From contig CAKVCJ010000003.1 in NCBI GenBank assembly GCA_934725655.1, forward strand, positions 1 to 25,061: 25,061 nucleotides of DNA, in the 5' to 3' direction. Positions 7,322-14,258 of the stretch are shown here, piece by piece (within the stretch, counting starts at the first letter, position 1; each line of letters begins with the position of its first letter). Both the position numbers and the translations under genes were made by a program. The notes under the pieces are model-generated. The model saw nothing but the letters and a program-made list of their open reading frames with translations, searched no databases and had not been told where the DNA came from. This DNA is from an uncultured Brachyspira sp. Lineage in GTDB: Bacteria; Spirochaetota; Brachyspiria; Brachyspirales; Brachyspiraceae.

Positions 7322-7999
7322 ATGTATAAATTAGATTTTTCGGTAATGGTTCCATTTATCCCCATTCTTCTTAAGGGGCTTGGAGTATCTCTAATAATAG
7401 GTATATCTTCTTTTCTAATAGCTGTAGTATTATCTATAATAGTTGGGGCTATAAGGTTTAATAAGCCTAAGAATATATTTATCAAAATAATATATTATAT
7501 ATTGGGGATATATATAGAAATTTTTAGAGGTACTCCTTTATTGGTTCAGCTTTTTATATTCTATTTTGCTTTTCCGAGTATAGGTATAGCTATGCCTGCT
7601 ATGATGGCTGCTATTGTGGCAATGTCATTGAATAGTACTGCTTACTATGCTGAAAATGTTAGAGCTTCTATTATGTCTATAGATAAGGGGCAATATGAAG
7701 CTGCTAAAACATTAGGATATACTAAGCTGCAAACGAATATATTTATTATACTTCCTCAAGCTATAAGAATTGCTATTCCTCCTTTTATGAATGGATTTTC
7801 AACTATTATAAAAGAAACTTCAATAGTATCTACTATTCCTATAATAGAACTTATGAGAACAGGAAATCAAATATATGCAAAAAATTTCAGATCATTTGAA
7901 ATTTATGTAACATTAGCTTTAATATATTTTATTATAAATTATCCAATAACATTCTTAGCTAAATATATAGAATCAAGGTTATCAAAATGGATTTCTTAA
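7322..7999 (+). CDS. ABC importer permease (polar amino acid type, HisM/GlnP family)
   Basis: The 225-residue membrane subunit of the importer. It has about five hydrophobic helices. The EAA loop that docks on the ATPase is clear (EAAKTLGYTKLQTNIFIILP, about residues 123-142), and the family segment EIFRGTPLLVQLF lies near residue 65. A single permease gene implies a homodimer. No ribosome site is evident nine bases after the preceding stop, so translation may be coupled to the upstream gene. Its end overlaps the ATPase gene by 13 bases. Confidence 0.92.
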   Translation: MYKLDFSVMVPFIPILLKGLGVSLIIGISSFLIAVVLSIIVGAIRFNKPKNIFIKIIYYILGIYIEIFRGTPLLVQLFIFYFAFPSIGIAMPAMMAAIVAMSLNSTAYYAENVRASIMSIDKGQYEAAKTLGYTKLQTNIFIILPQAIRIAIPPFMNGFSTIIKETSIVSTIPIIELMRTGNQIYAKNFRSFEIYVTLALIYFIINYPITFLAKYIESRLSKWIS

Positions 8000-8706
8000 T
8001 AAGAGTAGAAAATTTAAAAAAAAGTTTCAAAAATTTAAATGTACTTAATAATATCTCTTTTAATGTTTCAAGAGGCGAAGCATTGGCTATAATTGGAGCA
8101 AGCGGATGCGGAAAAAGCACTCTTCTAAGATGCATAATAGGATTAGAACAATTTCAAGGAAAAATATATGTGCATAATGAAGAGATAGATCCTAATAAAG
8201 AAAATAAATTAAAAATAGGAATGGTATTTCAGCAATTTAATTTATTTCCGCATTATACCGTTGGAGAAAATATTTATAAACCATGCATAACTGTATTGAA
8301 AACTCCTAAACAAGAAGCTATTGATAAAGCTAAAACACTTCTTAAAAAAGTAAGGCTTGAAGATAAATTCAATCAATATCCTAATATGCTTTCTGGAGGA
8401 CAAAAGCAAAGAGTAGCAATAGCCAGAGTTTTGGCTATGGATCCTGAAATCATACTTTTTGATGAACCTACTTCTTCTCTCGACCCTGACCTTTCTAAAG
8501 AAGTATTTTCTACAATTAATGAACTAAAAAAAGATAATCTTACTATAATATTAGTTACACATCAAATAAACGCTTTAAAAAGTTTTGCTTCAAGAATTAT
8601 ATTTCTTCATAATGGAGATATATCTGTTGACGGCAGTACTGATTATGTGTTAAATGAATGTAAGAAAGAAGATTTAAGAATATTTTTAGATAAAGTTAAT
8701 TTCTAA
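7987..8706 (+). CDS. ABC importer ATP-binding protein
   Basis: The 239-residue ATPase that drives the importer from the cytoplasmic side. Walker A is GASGCGKST (37-45), the Q-loop is VFQQFNLFPHYT, the signature is LSGGQKQR, Walker B is IILFDEPTS with the D-loop SLDP, and the switch His is in LVTHQ. The order binding protein-permease-ATPase with a 13-base overlap shows a complete importer. A terminator-like hairpin follows at 8720-8748, but its T-run lies on the other strand. Confidence 0.95.
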   Translation: MDFLIRVENLKKSFKNLNVLNNISFNVSRGEALAIIGASGCGKSTLLRCIIGLEQFQGKIYVHNEEIDPNKENKLKIGMVFQQFNLFPHYTVGENIYKPCITVLKTPKQEAIDKAKTLLKKVRLEDKFNQYPNMLSGGQKQRVAIARVLAMDPEIILFDEPTSSLDPDLSKEVFSTINELKKDNLTIILVTHQINALKSFASRIIFLHNGDISVDGSTDYVLNECKKEDLRIFLDKVNF

Positions 8707-8719
8707 GTTTTAATAAAAA

Positions 8720-8748
8720 CCCCAAGCATTATATAATAACACTTGGGG
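8720..8748 (-). terminator. Intrinsic terminator of the alcohol dehydrogenase gene
   Basis: CCCCAAG (8720-8726) pairs with CTTGGGG (8742-8748) across a 15-base loop. On the minus strand the hairpin is followed by TTTTTATT, so it terminates transcription from 8774-9943. On the plus strand no T-run follows, so it would stop the ABC operon only weakly. Confidence 0.75.
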
Positions 8749-8773
8749 CAAAACTATGATTAGAATATATTAA

Positions 8774-9943
8774 TTAAAAGTTTACATCGTTTCCGTAGTA
8801 AGCTGCTTCTAATACTTTTTTCATATTAGCAAAATCAGTTTCTCTTGGGTTAGAACCTGTACAAGGGTCGGCAACTGAATTTTTAGCTATATCATCGCAC
8901 TTTTGTTTGAAATGATCTTCAGTTACGCCGTTTTCTTTGTAAGTTTGTTTGATTCCTAATTTAACATTCAATTCTTTTACTTTATTTACTAAAGCAGCTG
9001 TAAGTTCGGCATCAGTATTTCCAGAAAGTTTAAGCATTCTAGCTATATCAGCAAATCTATCAGCACAAACTTTTGAATTGTATTGAATAACATAAGGAAG
9101 AAGTATAGCATTACATCTGCCGTGAGTGATGTGGAATTCAGCTCCTGTTTTATGAGCCAAACTATGTACTATACCAAGTAAAGCATTAGAGAAAGACATA
9201 CCAGCTAAACATTGAGCGACATGAAGTTTTGCTCTTCCTTCTTTATCGCCTTTTACTGCTTTTTCTATGTTATGAACAATCATATCTATTGCTTTCATAG
9301 CCAAAGCATCAGTAATATCAGTTCTAAGTCCTGCAACATAAGCTTCTATAGAGTGCGTTAAAGCATCCATACCAGTATCAGCAGAAACAGTCTCTGGCAT
9401 TGTCATAGGAATAGCATAATCTAATATAGCAATGTCTGGAGTAATTTCAAAGTCTGCTAATGGGTATTTAATGTTTGTAGAATAATCAGTGATTACTGAG
9501 AAAGCTGTAACTTCTGAAGCTGTACCGCTTGTAGAAGGAATAGCGGCAAATATAGCTTTCTTTCTAAGTTTAGGCATAGTAAAAGGTGTTTTAATATCAT
9601 CAAATTTTTTCTCAGGATATTCATAGAACACCCACATAGCTTTAGCAGCATCAAGAGCAGAACCGCCGCCCAAAGCCACTATTACATCAGGATTGAAAGC
9701 TCTCATAGCTTCAGCACCTCTATAAACTGTTTCTATAGAAGGGTCTGGCTCAACACCGTCAAAAATTTTAACTTCTAAACCAGTATCTTTTAATATCTTT
9801 TCGCATTTATCAAGGAATCCACCTCTTTTCATAGATGAACCGCCTGTAACGATTATAGCTTTTTTGTGACCTTTTAAGTTTTTTAATTCTTCCATAGCGT
9901 TATCGCCATAGTATAAATCTCTAGGAATTGTAAATCTTGACAT
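8774..9943 (-). CDS. Iron-containing alcohol dehydrogenase
   Basis: A 389-residue group III (Fe-dependent) alcohol dehydrogenase, cytoplasmic, interconverting an alcohol and its aldehyde with NAD(P)H. The dinucleotide-binding segment GGGSALDAAK lies near residue 95 and PSTSGTASEVT near 140. The metal ligands are visible as the Asp and His in DTGMDALTHSIEAY, the His pair in GIVHSLAHKTGA and the His in HITHGRCN. It resembles the dehydrogenase half of AdhE and clostridial butanol dehydrogenases, which suggests a fermentative role, but the true substrate is not visible. The ribosome site AGGAGAT is good. Its own promoter is at 9978-10005 and its terminator at 8720-8748, so it appears to be one gene. 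Confidence 0.92.
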   Translation of the reverse strand: MSRFTIPRDLYYGDNAMEELKNLKGHKKAIIVTGGSSMKRGGFLDKCEKILKDTGLEVKIFDGVEPDPSIETVYRGAEAMRAFNPDVIVALGGGSALDAAKAMWVFYEYPEKKFDDIKTPFTMPKLRKKAIFAAIPSTSGTASEVTAFSVITDYSTNIKYPLADFEITPDIAILDYAIPMTMPETVSADTGMDALTHSIEAYVAGLRTDITDALAMKAIDMIVHNIEKAVKGDKEGRAKLHVAQCLAGMSFSNALLGIVHSLAHKTGAEFHITHGRCNAILLPYVIQYNSKVCADRFADIARMLKLSGNTDAELTAALVNKVKELNVKLGIKQTYKENGVTEDHFKQKCDDIAKNSVADPCTGSNPRETDFANMKKVLEAAYYGNDVNF

Positions 9944-9977
9944 TTTTAATCTCCTAAAATATATTTTATTGTACCAA

Positions 9978-10005
9978 ATTATAACATTTATATATAACTT
10001 GTCAA
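9978..10005 (-). promoter_or_regulatory. Promoter of the alcohol dehydrogenase gene
   Basis: On the minus strand perfect TTGACA (10005-10000) and perfect TATAAT (9983-9978) are separated by 16 bases, about 34 bases upstream of the start codon. It lies after the LacI-type gene stop, so the dehydrogenase can be transcribed independently of that gene. Confidence 0.7.
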
Positions 10006-10040
10006 TTATATTATTTATTTTATATAAAAATAAAGTATTG

Positions 10041-11009
10041 CTAATATTTTCTTTCAGAGCCTAAAAGAGAAGACTGTAAATTTAAACCTATAGAATCATT
10101 AAAATTAGGGTCTTCAATTAATTGTGCCGCCATATATATAATATGTTCAGCTGCTTTTTGCGTATCAGGGTATATCATACTTATAGGTTGTTCCATAAGT
10201 TCAAATCCTAAATCATATCCAAAAGTAATTATAGATACATCATATGGAATAGAAAGCTTTTTTGTTTTTAAAAAAGTTACAACACCATATGCTATAGAAG
10301 ATGACAAAGAAATGATAGAATCAAATGGAAAACTATTTTCATAATTTTTATTCAATAAATGAAAAACATTTTCCCATTTGCTATCTTCAAAAAATAAAAA
10401 GTCTACATTTTTTAATAAATTGCAATAAGAAAGTATATATGAATTATATAAATTTTTAATTTTATTTCCTAAAATTGAATTTTCCCCATGATCTATCAAT
10501 ATCAACAGCCTTTTTGCTCCGCCTTTATATAATAAATTCGAAGTCATCTCAACAAATTTATTAAAATTTATACTTAAAATATTAGGATTAAAATTGGGCA
10601 TATAAAATCTATGATACAAAACAATAGTAGGAATAATAGGTATAGTAAAATCTTCATCCCTTTGTGATGCTATTGGATACCAAAATAATACACTATCTTT
10701 TTGATTGTAATTATTAATTCTATTAATAATTTTTCTTTCAATATCTAAATCATTTTTAGAAGAATATAATATAACTTGAACATCCTCATCATACAAATAA
10801 TTCATAATATGATTTATAATATCACTTGCAGGAAAAACAGATACATCAGGCACTAATATATTTAAAATTTTTAAATATTTATCATTTTGATTAATCACAT
10901 TCATTATCAATTCTTTTGTGTGATTCTTCACTAGATGAGGCTTTTTTAATGCTCTTGATATAGTAGCAGGCGATAATCCTGTTTTTAATGAAATTTCTCT
11001 TATAGTCAT
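10041..11009 (-). CDS. LacI-family transcriptional regulator lacking the usual hinge segment
   Basis: A 322-residue DNA-binding sugar-responsive regulator. The start at 11009 (MTIREIS) places the helix-turn-helix (TIREISLKTGLSPATISRAL) at the very N-terminus as in LacI; an upstream in-frame ATG would add twelve hydrophobic residues that do not fit. Residues about 48-310 are a periplasmic-binding-protein-like effector domain. The region that normally carries the hinge helix (Y-x-PN-xx-A-xx-L) is missing: after helix 3 the sequence passes from NQNDKY (40-45) straight to LKILNILVPD (46-55). It is divergent from the PTS operon, so it probably represses that operon and senses its substrate or phosphate ester. 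No ribosome site precedes the ATG, so the transcript may have a very short leader. Confidence 0.85.
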   Translation of the reverse strand: MTIREISLKTGLSPATISRALKKPHLVKNHTKELIMNVINQNDKYLKILNILVPDVSVFPASDIINHIMNYLYDEDVQVILYSSKNDLDIERKIINRINNYNQKDSVLFWYPIASQRDEDFTIPIIPTIVLYHRFYMPNFNPNILSINFNKFVEMTSNLLYKGGAKRLLILIDHGENSILGNKIKNLYNSYILSYCNLLKNVDFLFFEDSKWENVFHLLNKNYENSFPFDSIISLSSSIAYGVVTFLKTKKLSIPYDVSIITFGYDLGFELMEQPISMIYPDTQKAAEHIIYMAAQLIEDPNFNDSIGLNLQSSLLGSERKY

Positions 11010-11072
11010 AATACAAAATATTATAAAAAATATAAAAAAAATCAATAGTTATAATTAAAAATAGAAATGAAT

Positions 11073-11100
11073 TTGACATTCAACATTTTGTTGATATACT
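11073..11100 (+). promoter_or_regulatory. Promoter of the glucitol-type PTS operon
   Basis: TTGACA (11073-11078) and TATACT (11095-11100) are separated by 16 bases. Transcription would begin near 11107, just before the half-site at 11111 and the palindrome at 11135-11167. This places a bound repressor directly in the path of the polymerase. Confidence 0.65.
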
Positions 11101-11110
11101 ATATTATATA

Positions 11111-11121
11111 TTGTTTCAAAA
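11111..11121 (+). promoter_or_regulatory. Extra operator-like half-site
   Basis: TTGTTTCAAAA at 11111-11121 is identical to 11142-11152 inside the palindrome and lies exactly 31 bases upstream, about three helical turns, on the same face of the DNA. This may be a secondary regulator contact, although an AT-rich 11-mer is weak evidence alone. Confidence 0.4.
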
Positions 11122-11134
11122 ATATAAAAAATAA

Positions 11135-11167
11135 CAAATATTTGTTTCAAAATGAAACAAATATTTG
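11135..11167. promoter_or_regulatory. Perfect 33-base inverted repeat, likely operator of the PTS operon
   Basis: CAAATATTTGTTTC (11135-11148) and GAAACAAATATTTG (11154-11167) are perfect reverse complements around the five-base centre AAAAT. It lies between the promoter and the ribosome site GGAGG (11167-11171) of the first PTS gene. It is not followed by a T-run, so an operator is more likely than a terminator. In RNA the hairpin would end at the ribosome site and could also modulate translation. Unlike most LacI-family operators it has no central CG step. Confidence 0.7.
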
Positions 11168-11178
11168 GAGGAATTTCT

Positions 11179-11724
11179 ATGGGTAACATATTTACAACGG
11201 CTGCTCAAAGTTTTATTGATTTTACAAATGCAGCAGGAACAACTTTTTTAGATATGGTAAAGGGTTCGATACCGGCATTAATTATAATGCTTACATTAAT
11301 TAACTTTATTGTAAAAATAGTAGGAGAAGATAAAATAGAAAAATTTTCTAAAATATTAGCAAAATCTAGATTTTTAACTTATGGTATTTTGCCTTCATTA
11401 GCTTGGTTTTTTCTAAGTTCTCCCGGTGCATTAACCATTGGCAGATTTTTACCAGAGAAAGCAAAACCCGGATTTGAAGATGCTTTAGGGGCAACAGCAC
11501 ATCCTTTAACTTCTTTATTTCCTCATGTTGTTCCTGCTGAATTATTTATATGGCTTGGCATAGCTAATGGGGTTGAAGCTTTAGGACTGCCAATACATAA
11601 TTTAGCTATCAGATATTTATTAGCTGGAATACTTGTAGGATTAATCAGAGGATATGTAACTGAATTTATTTTTCTTTATTTGCAAAGAAAGAAACGTATG
11701 GCTATTGAAAAACAGACTAATTAA
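11179..11724 (+). CDS. srlA: PTS glucitol/sorbitol-type transporter subunit IIC
   Basis: The membrane EIIC subunit of a glucitol-family phosphotransferase system. With 181 residues and about four hydrophobic helices it matches SrlA in length. Family landmarks are the SIPALIIMLTLINFI helix, the loop SSPGALTIGRFLPEKAKP and FPHVVPAELFIWLGIANG. An in-frame ATG at 11152 lies inside the palindrome, but GGAGG seven bases before 11179 decides the start. It is the first gene of the operon under the promoter at 11073-11100. The exact sugar alcohol is not shown by sequence. Confidence 0.88.
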   Translation: MGNIFTTAAQSFIDFTNAAGTTFLDMVKGSIPALIIMLTLINFIVKIVGEDKIEKFSKILAKSRFLTYGILPSLAWFFLSSPGALTIGRFLPEKAKPGFEDALGATAHPLTSLFPHVVPAELFIWLGIANGVEALGLPIHNLAIRYLLAGILVGLIRGYVTEFIFLYLQRKKRMAIEKQTN

Positions 11725-11751
11725 TTAAAATTTTAAAAAAGGAGAAAAACA

Positions 11752-12747
11752 ATGAGTGCTATTTGTATAAAAAAAGGTAAAAATGGATGGGGCGGCCCAT
11801 TAGTAATAGAAGTAAAAGATAATGAGAAAGAGATTAAAAAAGTAGTTTCTATAACTGGAGGAGGAGTAGACCCTGTTGCAAAAAGAATTGCAAATATGCT
11901 TGGTATAGAAGCTGTTGATGGCATGGTTAAAGCTGTAAAAGATGAAGACATTGCATGTGTTGTTATAAACTGCGGAGGAACTTTAAGATGCGGAGTATAT
12001 CCTCAAAAAAGAGTGCCTACTATTAATGTTACGCCTGTTGGAAAATCTGGACCTTTAGCAAAATATATTTTAGAAGATATTTATGTTTCAGATGTAAGTG
12101 AACAAACTATAACTGAATACGGTGAGCTTGAAACTATAGAAGTAAATAATAATACATCTAAAAACAGCAATGAAGACAATAATAAAAAAACTAATACTAC
12201 TTATAATTTTGACAAAGGATTTTTTGGGGTTATTACAAAAATTGGAGTTAATGTTGGTAAAGTAATATCTTTATTTTATCAATCAGGAAAAGAAGCTATA
12301 GATGTTTGTATAACTAGAATAATACCTTTTATGGCATTTGTATCTATTTTTATTGCATTTATACAAAAGACTTCTTTAGGAAATATTATTGCAAATGCAC
12401 TTTCGCCTTTATCTGGTACTTTATGGGGATTATTAATACTTGCTATAATATGCGGATTACCTTTTCTTTCTCCTATTTTGGGACCGGGAGCCGCTGTAGC
12501 TCAAGTAGTAGGAATATTAATAGGAACAAACATTGCTGCTGGTATAATAAGCCCTGCTTTTGCAATACCTGCTTTATTTGCAATCAATGTACAGGTAGGA
12601 GCTGATTTTGTACCTGTAGGATTATCTATGCAAAGAGCCGAACCAGAAACTATAGAAATAGGAACTCCTGCTTTTCTTTTATCAAGACAAATCACTGGAC
12701 CTTTAGCTGTAATAATAGGATATATATTTAGCATAGGATTATTTTAA
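11752..12747 (+). CDS. srlE: PTS glucitol/sorbitol-type transporter subunit IIBC
   Basis: A 331-residue protein like E. coli SrlE. Residues 1-120 are the cytoplasmic EIIB domain with the family start KGKNGWGGPL and the phosphorylation loop INCGGTLRCGVYP (Cys74 and Cys80; Cys74 is the likely phosphocysteine). GKSGPLAKYILEDIYVSD follows. An Asn/Lys/Thr-rich linker (about 135-160) leads to a membrane part (about 180-331) with several helices and the loop LPFLSPILGPGAAVAQV. AAGGAG precedes the ATG, 27 bases after srlA. It works with SrlA and EIIA (13808-14194) to import and phosphorylate a hexitol. Confidence 0.92.
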   Translation: MSAICIKKGKNGWGGPLVIEVKDNEKEIKKVVSITGGGVDPVAKRIANMLGIEAVDGMVKAVKDEDIACVVINCGGTLRCGVYPQKRVPTINVTPVGKSGPLAKYILEDIYVSDVSEQTITEYGELETIEVNNNTSKNSNEDNNKKTNTTYNFDKGFFGVITKIGVNVGKVISLFYQSGKEAIDVCITRIIPFMAFVSIFIAFIQKTSLGNIIANALSPLSGTLWGLLILAIICGLPFLSPILGPGAAVAQVVGILIGTNIAAGIISPAFAIPALFAINVQVGADFVPVGLSMQRAEPETIEIGTPAFLLSRQITGPLAVIIGYIFSIGLF

Positions 12748-12774
12748 TTAAAACATTATAAAAAGGAGACGATT

Positions 12775-13791
12775 ATGCAAAAATTAAAAGCTGCTGTAGT
12801 TGGCGGAGGTATTTTTGGATCACACCATCTTAATGCATATAAAAATTGTGAATATACTCAGTTAACTTCTATATGCGATCTAAATGAAGAATTATGTAAA
12901 AAAAGAGCCGATGAATATAATATAAAACACTACATTGATTTAGAAGAATTGATAGATACAGAAAAACCAGATATTATATCTATAGCTACTCCAGATCCAT
13001 TCCATTATGAACCTGCTAAAAAAGCTATAGAAAAAGGGGTTCATGTATTAATAGAAAAACCAATCACAATCAATGTACAAGAAGCTGATGAGTTAATTAA
13101 TTTAGCTAAAGAAAAAAATGTGAGAGTTGCTGTGGATTTTCATAAAAGATGGGACCCTGCTACTATAAGTGTTAAACTTGAATTAGAAAAAAAGGAAGCT
13201 GGAAAGGTTATAAGAGGATATATGAGCATGGATGATATAATAGATGTACCTGTTAATTGGCTTAAATGGTCTAAATTAAGTTCGCCTGCTCATTTTTTGG
13301 GGGTACATTGTTATGATTCTATTAGATTTATTACTGGCAGAGAAGTTAAAGCTGTATTTGCATATGGACAAAAGGGAGTTTTGAAATCTAAGGGAATAGA
13401 TTGTTATGATAGTGTTCAGGCTATGCTAATAATGGATGATAATTCCACTTGGACTGTAGATAATTGCTGGGTTCTTCCTAATTCTTTCCCTAAGTCTAAT
13501 GACGGCAGAGCTTCTATTTTGTGTGAAAACAGATTTATAAGGGTAGATTCACAGAACAGAGGAGTAGAAATATTCTCTCCTGAAAAATGTTCTACTCCTA
13601 ATTCTTATTTTATAACTTATAGAGATGGACTAGCTTCTGGATTTGGAATTGAACCTATATTTGATTTTGCAAAATCTATAATATACAATAAGCCATTTAT
13701 AGCTAATGAATATGACGGATTGCAAGCTACAAAAATAGCAACTGCAGTACATAAATCTATCGATACAAATAAAGTTGTAGAAATAAATTAA
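12775..13791 (+). CDS. Gfo/Idh/MocA-family oxidoreductase
   Basis: A 338-residue NAD(P)-dependent sugar or polyol dehydrogenase. It has a Rossmann fold with the nucleotide loop GGGIFGSHH (10-18), the catalytic Lys in the EKP motif (LIEKPITINVQEAD, near residue 97) and a second-domain motif HFLGVHCYDSIRFITG with the His/Asp pair expected near the active site. AAGGAG precedes the ATG. It lies between the EIIBC and EIIA genes, where glucitol operons usually have srlD (a short-chain dehydrogenase for sorbitol-6-phosphate). It may therefore be the dehydrogenase for the imported hexitol phosphate, but this family acts on many sugars and the substrate cannot be read from sequence. Confidence 0.88.
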   Translation: MQKLKAAVVGGGIFGSHHLNAYKNCEYTQLTSICDLNEELCKKRADEYNIKHYIDLEELIDTEKPDIISIATPDPFHYEPAKKAIEKGVHVLIEKPITINVQEADELINLAKEKNVRVAVDFHKRWDPATISVKLELEKKEAGKVIRGYMSMDDIIDVPVNWLKWSKLSSPAHFLGVHCYDSIRFITGREVKAVFAYGQKGVLKSKGIDCYDSVQAMLIMDDNSTWTVDNCWVLPNSFPKSNDGRASILCENRFIRVDSQNRGVEIFSPEKCSTPNSYFITYRDGLASGFGIEPIFDFAKSIIYNKPFIANEYDGLQATKIATAVHKSIDTNKVVEIN

Positions 13792-13807
13792 AGGAAAATA
13801 AATCATA

Positions 13808-14194
13808 ATGGCTGATAATGAGATTATTAAAGTAAAAGTTAATCATATAGGAAAAAATGCTCTTTCTTTTTTTGATGAAGACAAATTATTTATAATATAT
13901 GGTAAAGTTAATGATGATGATTTGAAGGCATACAGCATAATAGTAGAATCTGAGTTAATGAAAGATGATATAAAAAAAGGAATGATATTATCTTTTAACA
14001 ATCAGGACTTTGAAATATTAGAAGTAGGTGATGAAGCAAACAATACTCTAAAATCATTGACACATATGACTTTACGATTTAAAGATTTTAATGACTCAAA
14101 TATAGAAGAGATATTACCAGGCTCTATATTACTTAAAGGGATGCCTAAAGTATTTCCTAATGTGGGAAGTTATATAATTATAAAAACTAAATAA
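13808..14194 (+). CDS. srlB: PTS glucitol/sorbitol-type subunit IIA
   Basis: A 128-residue cytoplasmic EIIA of the glucitol family, which passes phosphate from HPr to EIIB. The match is seen in the N-terminal VNHIGKNALSF region, the middle GMILSFNNQDFEILEVGDEANNTLK and the family segment SLTHMTLRF (83-91). Only two histidines occur, His13 and His86. From memory, the annotated phospho-His in E. coli SrlB is His43 in the segment before GEL; the corresponding stretch here (YSIIVESEL, 42-50) has no His, so His86 would be the candidate. It follows the oxidoreductase by 16 bases with AAGGA some 11 bases before the ATG. Confidence 0.82.
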   Translation: MADNEIIKVKVNHIGKNALSFFDEDKLFIIYGKVNDDDLKAYSIIVESELMKDDIKKGMILSFNNQDFEILEVGDEANNTLKSLTHMTLRFKDFNDSNIEEILPGSILLKGMPKVFPNVGSYIIIKTK

Positions 14195-14207
14195 ATATTA
14201 TTAAAAA

Positions 14208-14245
14208 ACCATCTCATAATAATTTTTATCTTATTATGAGATGGT
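14208..14245. terminator. Perfect 15-bp hairpin between EIIA and HAD genes
   Basis: ACCATCTCATAATAA (14208-14222) pairs perfectly with TTATTATGAGATGGT (14231-14245) across an eight-base loop. On the plus strand it is followed by ATATATTAAAATT, not a true T-run. On the minus strand it is followed by TTTTTTAATAATATTT. It may partially terminate or stabilise the PTS mRNA upstream of the HAD gene. As a terminator it is better built for minus-strand transcription, although no minus-strand gene ends here. Confidence 0.55.
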
Positions 14246-14258
14246 ATATATTAAAATT

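Noticed and set aside
8707..8760. Terminator of the ABC importer operon on the plus strand
   Set aside because: The hairpin at 8720-8748 has no T-run on the plus side; it is assigned to the minus-strand dehydrogenase gene.
11010..11045. Upstream start of the LacI-type regulator
   Set aside because: It would add twelve hydrophobic residues before a helix-turn-helix that normally begins at the N-terminus.
11152..11178. Upstream ATG as the srlA start
   Set aside because: It lies in the centre of the palindrome with no ribosome site, while GGAGG is correctly placed for the ATG at 11179.
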